Of a stretch of DNA of 18,792 nt, positions 7,184 to 14,666 are shown one piece after another. The stretch covers positions 1-18,792 of the forward strand of contig CALXUL010000053.1 in NCBI GenBank assembly GCA_944391635.1, written 5' to 3'. The DNA is from an uncultured Clostridia bacterium. Its GTDB lineage: Bacteria; Bacillota; Clostridia; UBA1381. Below the pieces are notes generated by a model. It was not told the DNA's origin, did not search any database, and was given only the letters and a program-made list of their open reading frames with translations. The position numbers were made by a program, and so were the translations under genes. Position 1 is the first letter of the stretch, and each line of letters opens with the position of its first letter.

Positions 7184-7834
7184 TTAATATCCAAGTTCTT
7201 CCGGCACAACTATTACCGTAATCCTGCCTGGATTATAACAGCAGCCATCAACTATACCGATTGCATTGCATACACGCGCTTTCATACGGCAAATTTCTTC
7301 TTTACATACGCCATCCTCAAAACAAGGAGTGCCTTCGTGCGGTATACGTCTTGCATTTAGAGGCGCAACACGTCTGCATCTTTTTATTCCGTCCTCAAGA
7401 GTATCTACAATTTTATTTACGCCCACAACAACAATTACCTTTTTAGGTCCAAATATCAACGAACTTACCCTATTACCGGTACAATCAATACATACAAGCT
7501 GTCCTTGTCTTGTTACTGCATTAACGCTTGATACGAACACATCGCTGGTTAATCCCTGGCGGTAAAGTTCAATCATATTCTCATACGAACCTGCGTTATA
7601 CCTGTCAATAAAATTATATTTCGGGCTTCTTATTACATCCGACAATATCCCGGTTTCATTTAAAGTAACCGAACCGCCTACTGCTATTTTGGACCCTTCA
7701 GGAATAAGTTCCTCCACCATTTTCTTAGCTTCATTGGAGTCTTTCGCATATCTTGCGTCAAATTTCTTTTCATTTAAGATATCAATAATCTCTCTTGCTT
7801 TGTTCTCAAAATCCCATTTCATTACTGCATCCAT
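7184..7834 (-). CDS. LUD-domain (DUF162) protein, lactate-utilisation-like
   Basis: This protein of 216 residues belongs to the LUD family (LutC/YkgG relatives), often annotated lactate utilization protein. Motifs include AVGGSVTLNETGI, SSVNAVTRQGQLVCIDCTGN, FGPKKVIVVVGVNKIV and RRVAPLNARR, followed by a Cys-rich tail (TPCFEDGVCKEEIC and a later Cys) that may bind a metal or Fe-S cluster, as in many clostridial members. LutA/LutB partners are absent from the window, so the role in lactate oxidation is unproven. The start is placed at the ATG at 7834: an AAAGGATG site lies just upstream and a consensus promoter lies at 7887-7915, inside what would be the N-terminus of a longer frame from 7933. 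The extra 33 residues of that frame look like non-coding sequence. Confidence 0.9.
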   Translation of the reverse strand: MDAVMKWDFENKAREIIDILNEKKFDARYAKDSNEAKKMVEELIPEGSKIAVGGSVTLNETGILSDVIRSPKYNFIDRYNAGSYENMIELYRQGLTSDVFVSSVNAVTRQGQLVCIDCTGNRVSSLIFGPKKVIVVVGVNKIVDTLEDGIKRCRRVAPLNARRIPHEGTPCFEDGVCKEEICRMKARVCNAIGIVDGCCYNPGRITVIVVPEELGY

Positions 7835-7886
7835 TATATTTTCATCCTTTCTTGCCAAAATGGTATTAAAAACTATTCTTTCCATA

Positions 7887-7915
7887 ATTATATAATACAC
7901 AAAAAATATTGTCAA
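7887..7915 (-). promoter_or_regulatory. Consensus promoter of the LUD-domain gene
   Basis: A perfect TTGACA (7910-7915), 17-nt spacer and perfect TATAAT (7887-7892) on the minus strand. It predicts a start near 7880 and a leader of about 45 nt to the ATG at 7834, so the true protein cannot begin at 7933 from this promoter. Confidence 0.88.
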
Positions 7916-7950
7916 TAAATTTTTAAATAGCACAAATATCTTCCCAAGTG

Positions 7951-7979
7951 TTGAAGTAAGTCAAAAAATATAGTATAAT
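7951..7979 (+). promoter_or_regulatory. Promoter of the secreted beta-helix gene
   Basis: On the plus strand TTGAAG (7951-7956), a 17-nt spacer and TATAAT (7974-7979). The leader to the ATG at 8035 is about 50 nt and contains a strong AAAGGAG at 8020-8026. It diverges from the LUD promoter with about 35 bp between the two -35 boxes. Confidence 0.83.
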
Positions 7980-8034
7980 GGGGGCAGTAGATGTGGCTGT
8001 ATTTTAAAATATATTTAACAAAGGAGAGTATATT

Positions 8035-9693
8035 ATGAAGAAAATAGTTCTTTTTATGCTATGTTTATGTGTGTATCTTATAACCTTCACCACAGCAAAC
8101 GCACAAAATACGCAGGACATAACAAACACAGGAATAGACTTTTTGACAAACCCGCCTATTGAGGAAACTGTATATACCGCAGGATCGGGTACAGTTACAT
8201 ACACCCCCGCAAACACGAGCGTAGAACCTGCTACAATAACTCTTGAAAATGCCTCAATTTACGGCGCAACAGAGGACGTCAATTACTGGTCAAATAACCA
8301 TAAAAAGTCTGCAATAATCGCAAAAGGCGATGTCAATGTTGTGATAAAAGGCTATAATAAAATTATATTAACTAAAGAGAATTCGAGTGGTTTATTCTTT
8401 TATGACAGCAATGTAACAATAAAAGGCGGAGGAACGCTTATGATTGACAACACAGGCGAAGGAGAATCTTTAAATCCTGTCGGTATGCCGATTCAGATTG
8501 TCGGAGATAATGACAGATATGACGAAGACGTATCCGGAAATCTTTTAATTGAAAGCGGTAATATTGATATTAAGACAGTGTCCGGCAGAGTGGTAAATTG
8601 CCTCCAGGTTCATCATAATTTCACAATGACCGGCGGCACTCTTAAAACAGATGGCGGTTCTGCCTCAATCCACTGCGTAAAAGGAGAAATTAATATTTCA
8701 GATTCTACCGTAAAGTGCGTTAACGCTACAAGCCGCGGAATACGCAATGCCGACGGCAATATAATAATTTCCGGTAATTCAAAAATCGATATACAAAGTG
8801 ACCGCGACTCCTTTTTTGGGATTGATATTTCTAATGACTCTACCGACGGACTAATAATAAATAACGGCGCAAGTTTAAATATTTTAAACGGCGGTATAGG
8901 AATATATATTGAAAACGGAGGTGCTGTAAATCTCCAAAATGCTTATCTTAATATTAATGTAAATGACATTGGTATTTATACTAACGGTTATTTACAAGTT
9001 AAAGGGGGCAGCTTAAAAATTGCAGCTGACGGCACATATGGCAAACAATCCTTTACAGCCGGTATATACTGCGCTTCAGGGTTATTAAATGCCTGCGAAG
9101 TGGATATTGCGGTTTCAAATATGTCGGACAATATAAAACAAATAACAGCCGCTATATACTCTGAGACTAAATTCAATGTAAATAACAGTGCCAAAGTGAC
9201 ATTAAAATCTCAAAGCGCAAATTCTAATGAGTTAAATTACGGTTTTTACAGCGATGCAGATGATATACACGTAAACGGCGGTACGGTTATAATACAAGGC
9301 AGCGGTGCCGCTATCAGTTTTGCGCCTGACCTTTCAAACTATCAGCTTAGCAATATTAGCTGCGCATCAGATTTTGACGGTAATTCTATTGAGGAATATA
9401 ACCCAGAAAATGTAGACAGTTATAAATATATTGTAATCGAACCTTTGGTTTTTTCGGTGACTTACGAAAATGGCAATGCGGTGATTATTTCGGAAAAAGA
9501 TGTTGAAAACATAACTGTTGTTTTTACGGCATATGACGAAAATAAAAACCTTATTGATTGTGATACGGTAACAACTGCGTTGAACACCGGTAAAAATAAC
9601 ATTAAATCAATCTCTTTTAACCCAGAAGATAATAATGTCAAAATAATGCTTTGGAATAACCTTATTAATATGAAACCGATTCCGACATTATAA
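8035..9693 (+). CDS. Secreted right-handed beta-helix protein, possible polysaccharide-binding protein
   Basis: This 552-residue protein begins with a classical signal peptide, MKKIVLFMLCLCVYLITF, with likely cleavage after the following TTANA. Residues about 60-430 consist of short repeated strand-turn units such as NVTIKGGGTLMIDN, NFTMTGGTLKTDGG, NIIISGNSKIDIQS and LQVKGGSLKIAADG, the pattern of a parallel beta-helix. The early part (ENASIYGATEDVNYW, then AIIAKGDVNVVIKGYN) resembles the carbohydrate-binding Cthe_2159-like family (PF14262) of clostridia; that assignment is by eye. Residues about 470-552 form a separate beta domain ending VKIMLWNNLINMKPI, a module recurrent in secreted clostridial fibre-degradation proteins. 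No catalytic residues of a pectate lyase can be identified, and there is no SLH, LPXTG or dockerin anchor. It is the only plus-strand gene and is monocistronic, with its own promoter and terminator. Confidence 0.9.
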   Translation: MKKIVLFMLCLCVYLITFTTANAQNTQDITNTGIDFLTNPPIEETVYTAGSGTVTYTPANTSVEPATITLENASIYGATEDVNYWSNNHKKSAIIAKGDVNVVIKGYNKIILTKENSSGLFFYDSNVTIKGGGTLMIDNTGEGESLNPVGMPIQIVGDNDRYDEDVSGNLLIESGNIDIKTVSGRVVNCLQVHHNFTMTGGTLKTDGGSASIHCVKGEINISDSTVKCVNATSRGIRNADGNIIISGNSKIDIQSDRDSFFGIDISNDSTDGLIINNGASLNILNGGIGIYIENGGAVNLQNAYLNINVNDIGIYTNGYLQVKGGSLKIAADGTYGKQSFTAGIYCASGLLNACEVDIAVSNMSDNIKQITAAIYSETKFNVNNSAKVTLKSQSANSNELNYGFYSDADDIHVNGGTVIIQGSGAAISFAPDLSNYQLSNISCASDFDGNSIEEYNPENVDSYKYIVIEPLVFSVTYENGNAVIISEKDVENITVVFTAYDENKNLIDCDTVTTALNTGKNNIKSISFNPEDNNVKIMLWNNLINMKPIPTL

Positions 9694-9720
9694 ATCAACT
9701 TAATTATAATAACGTCAACG

Positions 9721-9754
9721 AAAAATGCCTGTGCTTTTTAGTACAGGCATTTTT
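9721..9754 (+). terminator. Rho-independent terminator of the beta-helix gene
   Basis: AAAAATGCCTGT and ACAGGCATTTTT form a perfect 12-bp stem, extended by one G-U and one C-G pair, around a 6-nt loop. It is followed by more T residues and begins 27 nt after the stop codon. Confidence 0.92.
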
Positions 9755-9828
9755 TATATTTATAATTTTATTAAATATCATTAGGCATGTAAACCATTGT
9801 TTTAAATTTTGGGACTTTCAGGAAACAC

Positions 9829-9846
9829 GCACCAATTTTGCACCAA
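9829..9846. repeat. Short direct repeat GCACCAA, 11-bp period, beside tRNA-Ser
   Basis: GCACCAA occurs at 9829-9835 and again at 9840-9846, separated by TTTT; the minus strand reads TTGGTGCAAAATTGGTGC. The pair lies about 40 bp beyond the 3' end of the tRNA-Ser gene. Its position is where integrative elements leave att-site debris, but no integrase is in the window. Confidence 0.45.
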
Positions 9847-9853
9847 CAAAAAC

Positions 9854-9879
9854 AAAAACCGCATAACAATGCGGTTTTT
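9854..9879 (-). terminator. Rho-independent terminator of tRNA-Ser
   Basis: AAAAACCGCAT and ATGCGGTTTTT form a perfect 11-bp stem with a 4-nt loop, starting 8 nt after the encoded CCA of the tRNA and followed by a T-rich stretch on the minus strand. Confidence 0.9.
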
Positions 9880-9887
9880 GTTTATTA

Positions 9888-9976
9888 TGGAGGAGAGGAT
9901 GGGATTCGAACCCACGAACGCTGTTAACGTTACAGCATTTCCAATGCTGCGTCTTCGACCACTCGGCCACCTCTCC
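9888..9976 (-). tRNA. tRNA-Ser (anticodon GGA)
   Basis: The minus strand folds as a class II tRNA of 89 nt. The acceptor stem is GGAGAGG paired with CCTCTCC; the anticodon stem CAGCA/TGCTG encloses the loop TTGGAAA with anticodon GGA, reading UCC and UCU serine codons. A long variable arm (AACG/CGTT stem) follows, and the T arm carries GGTTCGAATCC. CCA is encoded in the gene (9888-9890). The discriminator base at 9891 is U, whereas G is usual for bacterial tRNA-Ser. It has a dedicated consensus promoter and terminator. Confidence 0.97.
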
Positions 9977-9995
9977 AAATCATAGAACAGATTGT

Positions 9996-10024
9996 ATTAT
10001 AACATACCTGTTCTTTGCTGTCAA
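9996..10024 (-). promoter_or_regulatory. Consensus promoter of tRNA-Ser
   Basis: Minus-strand TTGACA (10019-10024), 17-nt spacer and TATAAT (9996-10001), both hexamers perfect. It lies in the 61-nt gap between folC and the tRNA. An inverted repeat, AGAACAG (10008-10014) and CTGTTCT (9984-9990), brackets the -10 box. Confidence 0.9.
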
Positions 10025-10037
10025 GCATTTTTTACCT

Positions 10038-11267
10038 CTATAAATCAAATTCACTGCCGCTTGTTTCAACGATGTCAAGAACCTTTCCCGCAAGATAAAC
10101 TGAGCCACACACCACAACAACACCTTTATATTGAAGCGCCTTTTTTATCGCACTCTTTACATCAGGCTCTATTTCGACATTTTTTGCATACTGTGAAAGC
10201 TTACCAGCATCCATACATCTTGGCATGTCAAGATGTGTTGTTATTATCCCGTCTACATTTTGAGATAATATTTTTATGCATTCCTTTGCGTCCTTATCCT
10301 CCATCATCGCAACAACTGCTGTTTTCTTGCCCTCTATGTACCTAAGAGAGTCGCACAAAGCACGTATACCGTCAGGATTATGCCCGCAGTCAACAATAAG
10401 CCTTGTACCTATTTTTTCAAATCTGCCTCTCCACCTGCATTCTGCAAGACCTATTTCAATATTTTCATCGCTTATTTTGGTTCCTTTTTTTCTCAGAACA
10501 TCTATTACAGAAAGCACAACCGCCGCATTATCCGCCTGAAATGCTCCGCCAAGCGTAAGTTCGTAATTTTTACCGTCACAAAAAAAGCCCGTCTTTGTCT
10601 TTTCTGCCGGCTTTGCAACATAAAGCTTTGCTTCTTTTTTTCTGCAATAATCTTCAATCACTGCCATAGCCTCCGGCAAATTCCGATATGATACCACATC
10701 ACCAAATTGCTTTATAATACCGCATTTCTCAGCGGCGATTTCGGCTATGGTATTACCCGAATAGATAGTATGATCAAGCCCTATTGACATTATTACCGAC
10801 ACTTCGCTCATCAAAATTACATTTGTTGCATCAAGCCGACCTCCCATACCGGCTTCAAGTACAACATATTCACAGCCCGTCCTGTCATAATACAAAAATG
10901 CACACGCTAAAATAAATGCAAACTGTGATATTTTAATATCACAGTCGTTGCAAATTCTTGACAATTCATATACAATCTCTGCTAATTTATAATCAGGTAT
11001 CTCACAAGTTCCTATTCGTATACGCTCATTAAACCTCAATATATAAGGTGATGTAAAAAGACCGGTTTTATATCCTGCCTCTGTTAGAACCGATGCTATC
11101 ATTGCCGAGGCAGAGCCCTTACCGTTTGTACCTGCTATATGAATTATCTTAAGCCCATTTTGCGGTGAATCTATCCTTTCCAAAAGCTCTGACAATTGTT
11201 TATTTCCCAGAGGATATGTAAACTTCGGCAATGCTTCTATATACGAAAGTGCCTCTTTGTAATCCAC
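10038..11267 (-). CDS. folC: Bifunctional folylpolyglutamate synthase / dihydrofolate synthase (FolC)
   Basis: FolC is a cytosolic ATP-dependent ligase that joins glutamate to dihydropteroate and extends the glutamate tail of folates. The 409 residues are of normal length. The P-loop is IIHIAGTNGKGSASAM, followed by LFTSPYILRFNERI, the omega-loop motif EAGMGGRLDATN, and GLDHTIYSGNTIAEIAAEK with IIK, a characteristic FolC run. The C-terminal Mur-ligase-like domain contains VDCGHNPDG. The start is a GTG at 11267 with GGGAG about 10 nt upstream, overlapping the end of proC. It starts 4 nt after the proC stop and is the last gene of yihY-proC-folC. No other folate gene is in the window. No terminator follows before the tRNA promoter. 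Confidence 0.97.
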   Translation of the reverse strand: MDYKEALSYIEALPKFTYPLGNKQLSELLERIDSPQNGLKIIHIAGTNGKGSASAMIASVLTEAGYKTGLFTSPYILRFNERIRIGTCEIPDYKLAEIVYELSRICNDCDIKISQFAFILACAFLYYDRTGCEYVVLEAGMGGRLDATNVILMSEVSVIMSIGLDHTIYSGNTIAEIAAEKCGIIKQFGDVVSYRNLPEAMAVIEDYCRKKEAKLYVAKPAEKTKTGFFCDGKNYELTLGGAFQADNAAVVLSVIDVLRKKGTKISDENIEIGLAECRWRGRFEKIGTRLIVDCGHNPDGIRALCDSLRYIEGKKTAVVAMMEDKDAKECIKILSQNVDGIITTHLDMPRCMDAGKLSQYAKNVEIEPDVKSAIKKALQYKGVVVVCGSVYLAGKVLDIVETSGSEFDL

Positions 11268-11271
11268 TTAC

Positions 11272-12078
11272 CTACATCTCCCTTGATTTTTTCACGCAGG
11301 TATCAACCGCCTGCATTACCGCATTCCTGAAACCGTACTTTTCCAAAGCCTCTACAGCCTCAATCGTCGTACCCGCCGGAGAACATACCATATCCTTCAG
11401 TTCTGCCGGATGCTTTCCTGTTTCAAGCACCATTTTTGCCGAACCCAAAACCGCCTGTGCAGCAAAAATATAACTATCCTTTCGATACATCCCAGCTTTT
11501 ACCGCCGCATCTGCAAGAGCTTCAATAAACATAAACACATATGCCGGCGCAGAACCTGAAACTCCCGTAACCGCATCCATCATGCTCTCCGGTACAATAA
11601 GCGCTTTTCCGAGCGCCGAAAAGATTTCTTTTATCTCATCAATCTTTGCAGCATCATTTAAAAGCTCATCGTTTGGAGAAAGCGCTGACATTCCCTCTCC
11701 GACAAGTGCAGGTGTGTTCGGCATTACTCTCATAATCTTAAGTTTTTTATTAAACGCACAGGAAATTTTTTCTATACTCTGCCCCGCAGCAATAGATACA
11801 ACCGCAGTGCCATCTTTTATATATTGTTTTGTTTCTGCTATCACATCATACAAAATATTTGGTTTAACCGCAAAAATCAATATTTCTGATTTTTCTGCTG
11901 CATATTTTATATCTGCACAGATATTTACGCCATACTCATCTTTTATTTTCTTTGCCGCAGCATCACTTTTTTCATATACAAATATATCATCAGGAGAATA
12001 TTTTCCTGCTTTACAAATGCCGCCTATAATTGCGCCTCCCATATTCCCCGCTCCAATAAACCCTATTTTGCTTCCCAT
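11272..12078 (-). CDS. proC: Pyrroline-5-carboxylate reductase (ProC)
   Basis: ProC catalyses the last step of proline synthesis, reducing 1-pyrroline-5-carboxylate with NAD(P)H in the cytosol. The 268-residue protein begins MGSKIGFIGAGNMGGAIIGG, a Rossmann dinucleotide-binding motif. It continues with RVMPNTPALVGEGMSAL, GVSGSAPAYVFMFIEALADA and the family signature around KDMVCSPAGTTIEAVEALEK (usual form SPGGTT, here SPAGTT). The ATG at 12078 is chosen because AAAGGG lies 9 nt upstream; a longer frame from a TTG at 12087 would overlap the upstream stop by 4 nt and has a worse site. It lies 5 nt after yihY and 4 nt before folC. ProA and ProB are not present here. Confidence 0.97.
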   Translation of the reverse strand: MGSKIGFIGAGNMGGAIIGGICKAGKYSPDDIFVYEKSDAAAKKIKDEYGVNICADIKYAAEKSEILIFAVKPNILYDVIAETKQYIKDGTAVVSIAAGQSIEKISCAFNKKLKIMRVMPNTPALVGEGMSALSPNDELLNDAAKIDEIKEIFSALGKALIVPESMMDAVTGVSGSAPAYVFMFIEALADAAVKAGMYRKDSYIFAAQAVLGSAKMVLETGKHPAELKDMVCSPAGTTIEAVEALEKYGFRNAVMQAVDTCVKKSREM

Positions 12079-12083
12079 TTTTA

Positions 12084-12914
12084 TCAACCCTTTCTTTTTG
12101 CATACCTATCAAGAAACATCACATTTATCTCTGCACCAAACAAAAATATTATCATACAGCTATAAAGCCAAAGCATTATCAGCACTATTGCCGCAAGACT
12201 GCCATAGATATATGAATAATTAGAAAATCTTTCGATATAAACCGAAAAAAATGAAGAAAAAATTATCCAGCCAAGCGTCGTAAACGCTGCTCCCGGCAGC
12301 TGATGGATTAGTCTTATTTTTATGCCCGAAAATGAACGGTAAACAAAAGCAAAAAACACGCAAAATATTAAAAATGCAATTACAGTTCTGACCTGTCCGA
12401 CAAGCCGTATCAAATCATTAAATATAACAAATTTCCCGGCAAAAAAATCCAATATAAACTGTCCAAAAACCATCACTACAAGCGAAAGCAGCAACATACC
12501 CATAAACGCTACAGTGTGAAGCAAAGACAAAAATATTGTTTTGAAAAAACCTATTTTATCGGTACTCTGATACACCTTTCTCACACCGCGCGACACCGCC
12601 GCAACACCGCGCGAAGCCGGCCAGAGCGAAGTTATTGCTGTCAACGAAATAACTGAGCCAGTGGATTTTATAAGAAGTTCATTAATTATCCCGTCTGCAA
12701 ATCCGTGAAGTCGCTCCGGCATAATTGCATTAACCGCCCGTATAACCTCATTATAGCTAAGCGGCACAACAAACTGCGTTATTGACAGCAAAAGCATTAT
12801 AAACGGTACTGATGCTATGATTACATAAAATGAGGCCTGGGCGGCATACACGAATACACTGTCTTCTTTTACCCGCTCAGTCATTTCTTTAATGAGGGTA
12901 ACGACTCTTTCCAC
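12084..12914 (-). CDS. YihY/virulence factor BrkB family membrane protein
   Basis: This is an integral membrane protein of 276 residues, with about six hydrophobic helices: near residues 25-50 (YVIIASVPFIMLLLSI), 85-100, 130-160, 175-200, 210-235 and 240-265. The N-terminal AAQASFYVIIASVPFI and the central SLWPASRGVAAVSRGVRKVY are typical of the UPF0761 / YihY family, once wrongly called ribonuclease BN. The molecular function of the family is not established. The GTG at 12914 has GGAGG 12 nt upstream, a long spacing, so the start is moderately sure. A consensus promoter lies directly upstream. It leads the proC-folC unit, probably by genome convenience rather than shared function. Confidence 0.93.
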   Translation of the reverse strand: MERVVTLIKEMTERVKEDSVFVYAAQASFYVIIASVPFIMLLLSITQFVVPLSYNEVIRAVNAIMPERLHGFADGIINELLIKSTGSVISLTAITSLWPASRGVAAVSRGVRKVYQSTDKIGFFKTIFLSLLHTVAFMGMLLLSLVVMVFGQFILDFFAGKFVIFNDLIRLVGQVRTVIAFLIFCVFFAFVYRSFSGIKIRLIHQLPGAAFTTLGWIIFSSFFSVYIERFSNYSYIYGSLAAIVLIMLWLYSCMIIFLFGAEINVMFLDRYAKRKG

Positions 12915-12960
12915 TTATTATCACAGCCTCCAAGATTATCGTTATATATCCTTATTTGCT

Positions 12961-12989
12961 ATTATATACCATTAAAACTTTCTTGTCAA
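12961..12989 (-). promoter_or_regulatory. Consensus promoter of yihY-proC-folC
   Basis: Minus-strand TTGACA (12984-12989), 17-nt spacer and TATAAT (12961-12966), both perfect. It lies 7 nt downstream of the ptsI terminator stem. The predicted leader is about 40 nt. Confidence 0.88.
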
Positions 12990-12996
12990 ACTCAAA

Positions 12997-13029
12997 AATA
13001 AGCGCGGATTTAGGTTCTCCGCACTTATT
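12997..13029 (-). terminator. Rho-independent terminator of fruK-ptsH-ptsI
   Basis: AATAAGTGCGGA and TCCGCGCTTATT form a 12-bp stem with one G-U pair and a 9-nt loop, followed by TTT. It abuts the ptsI stop codon. Confidence 0.88.
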
Positions 13030-14649
13030 TTACCCTACTGTACATTCCGAAATTATCTTCCTTATAGGCAATATATTAGGAGGTGATACCGAAAGTTCAT
13101 CAACACCCATTTTAATAAATCTTTCGGTAAGCGTAGTGTCTCCGCCAAGTTCTCCACATATACCTGCCCAAATCCCGTTCTCATGCGCATTTTTTACCAC
13201 ATGTTCTATCAAGCGGAAAATCGCCGGATGATATTCTTCAAACATATTATCAAGTTTTGGGTTTTGTCTGTCTGCGGCAAGTACGTATTGAGTCAGGTCA
13301 TTTGTGCCTATGCTAAAAAAGTCAACCTCTTTTGCAAGGTCATCGCTGATTACCGCAGCAGCTGGGGTTTCTATCATAATTCCCAGTTCTACATCCTCAA
13401 ACGGCAGGTTCTGCGCTTTTAGCTCGCGTTTTACTTCTTCTGAAATTTTCTTTACTTTTCTCACTTCATCGACAGATGTAATCATTGGGAACATTATCCC
13501 TACCTTACCATAACTGGACGCCCTGTATATTGCCCTAAGCTGCGTTTTAAAAATATCTTTGCGGTCAAGACATATTCTTATCGCTCTATATCCGAGTGCT
13601 GGATTTTCTTCTTCTGCCAATCCGAAATAATCTATTTTTTTATCTGCGCCTATATCCAGAGTCCGTATAATTACTTCCTTTCCTCCCATTGTCTGAACGA
13701 CTCTTCTATATACAGAAAACTGTTCTTCCTCTGTGGGAAACGAGTTTTTTTCAAGATATAAAAATTCACTGCGGAAAAGACCAATCCCTCCGGCATCATT
13801 TTCAAGCACCGATCCAAGGTCTGAAAGACCGCCAATATTTGCATAAACCTTTATCTTTTTCCCATCCGCTGTTATGCTTTCCTTACCTTTTAAACTCTCC
13901 AGAAGATTTCTTTTTTCAGTCTCTTCCATAATCTTTTGTCTTGCAAAAACAAGTGCGTCCTCATCAGGTTCTACAATCAAATTCCCCGAAAATCCGTCAG
14001 CTATCGCTTCCTTACCGTCAAGTTCTTCCATACTATCCATTTTACAGCCTATAATTGCAGGAATATTCATTGTCCTTGCAAGTATTGCCGTATGTGAATT
14101 AAGCGATCCGCCGACCGTCACAAATGCACTGACTTTATCCTTATCCATTTGCAAGGTTTCGCTTGGCGTAAGGTCATCAGCAAGAACTATACCTTTCATA
14201 TGCGTATTATCGGTACTGTTGTTTTGGAGTATAGATATAATACGCTCAGATATATCCCTTACATCTGCCGCTCTTGCTTTCATATATTCATCATCCATTG
14301 CCAAAAACATCTGGGCAAAATTATCTGCCGTAACACTTACGGCATATTCGCAGTTTACCTCTTCACTTCTAATTATATTTTCAATTGATTCTTTATAGTC
14401 CTCATCGTCAAGCATCATCTTATGGATTTCAAAAATAGCTGCATTGCTCTTTCCAATCTCTTTTAACGCCTGCTCATATAAGCCTTCAAGTTCTTTTTCA
14501 GCTTTAGCACGGCAGCAGGCAAATCTGCTAACCTCTTTTTCTATATCGGTAACATGGTATCTTTTCACGGCTTTTGCGCCCTTTTTATAAACGCTTATCC
14601 TTCCGATAACAATTCCTCCGGCAGCGCCTTTTCCCGTAAAAGTCAGCAT
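13030..14649 (-). CDS. ptsI: Phosphoenolpyruvate--protein phosphotransferase (PTS enzyme I)
   Basis: Enzyme I takes phosphate from phosphoenolpyruvate onto a His and passes it to HPr, the first step of PTS sugar uptake. The 539 residues are slightly short of the usual 560-575. The N-terminal domain has GKGAAGGIVIGRISVYKK and the phospho-His loop VGGSLNSHTAILARTMNIPA; the usual loop is GGRTSHTAIMAR, so this form has one extra residue and no Arg, though the catalytic His is kept. The C-terminal PEP-binding barrel has GIGLFRSEFLYL, ALGYRAIRICLDR, GIMIETPAAA, FSIGTNDLTQYVLAADRQN and GICGELGGD with the active Cys. It starts at the ATG at 14649 with GGAAAGGG upstream, 17 nt after ptsH. It is the last gene of the unit. 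No EII component is in the window. Confidence 0.96.
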   Translation of the reverse strand: MLTFTGKGAAGGIVIGRISVYKKGAKAVKRYHVTDIEKEVSRFACCRAKAEKELEGLYEQALKEIGKSNAAIFEIHKMMLDDEDYKESIENIIRSEEVNCEYAVSVTADNFAQMFLAMDDEYMKARAADVRDISERIISILQNNSTDNTHMKGIVLADDLTPSETLQMDKDKVSAFVTVGGSLNSHTAILARTMNIPAIIGCKMDSMEELDGKEAIADGFSGNLIVEPDEDALVFARQKIMEETEKRNLLESLKGKESITADGKKIKVYANIGGLSDLGSVLENDAGGIGLFRSEFLYLEKNSFPTEEEQFSVYRRVVQTMGGKEVIIRTLDIGADKKIDYFGLAEEENPALGYRAIRICLDRKDIFKTQLRAIYRASSYGKVGIMFPMITSVDEVRKVKKISEEVKRELKAQNLPFEDVELGIMIETPAAAVISDDLAKEVDFFSIGTNDLTQYVLAADRQNPKLDNMFEEYHPAIFRLIEHVVKNAHENGIWAGICGELGGDTTLTERFIKMGVDELSVSPPNILPIRKIISECTVG

Positions 14650-14666
14650 ATAAAAAACCCTTTCCT

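Noticed and set aside
8004..8216. A 70-codon open frame on the minus strand across the start of the beta-helix gene
   Set aside because: It covers the leader and signal peptide of a well-supported gene and has no ribosome-binding site or promoter.
9984..10014. The AGAACAG/CTGTTCT repeat as an SOS (LexA) box
   Set aside because: The Gram-positive LexA box has GAAC and GTTC only about 4 nt apart; here the arms are 17 nt apart.
11582..12223. A 213-codon open frame on the plus strand
   Set aside because: It spans the proC/yihY junction antisense, and its composition is that of a shadow of proC; both opposite genes are firmly recognised.
13874..14398. A 174-codon Ser/Ile-rich open frame on the plus strand
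   Set aside because: It is antisense to the N-terminal domain of ptsI, and no ribosome-binding site or family motif was found.
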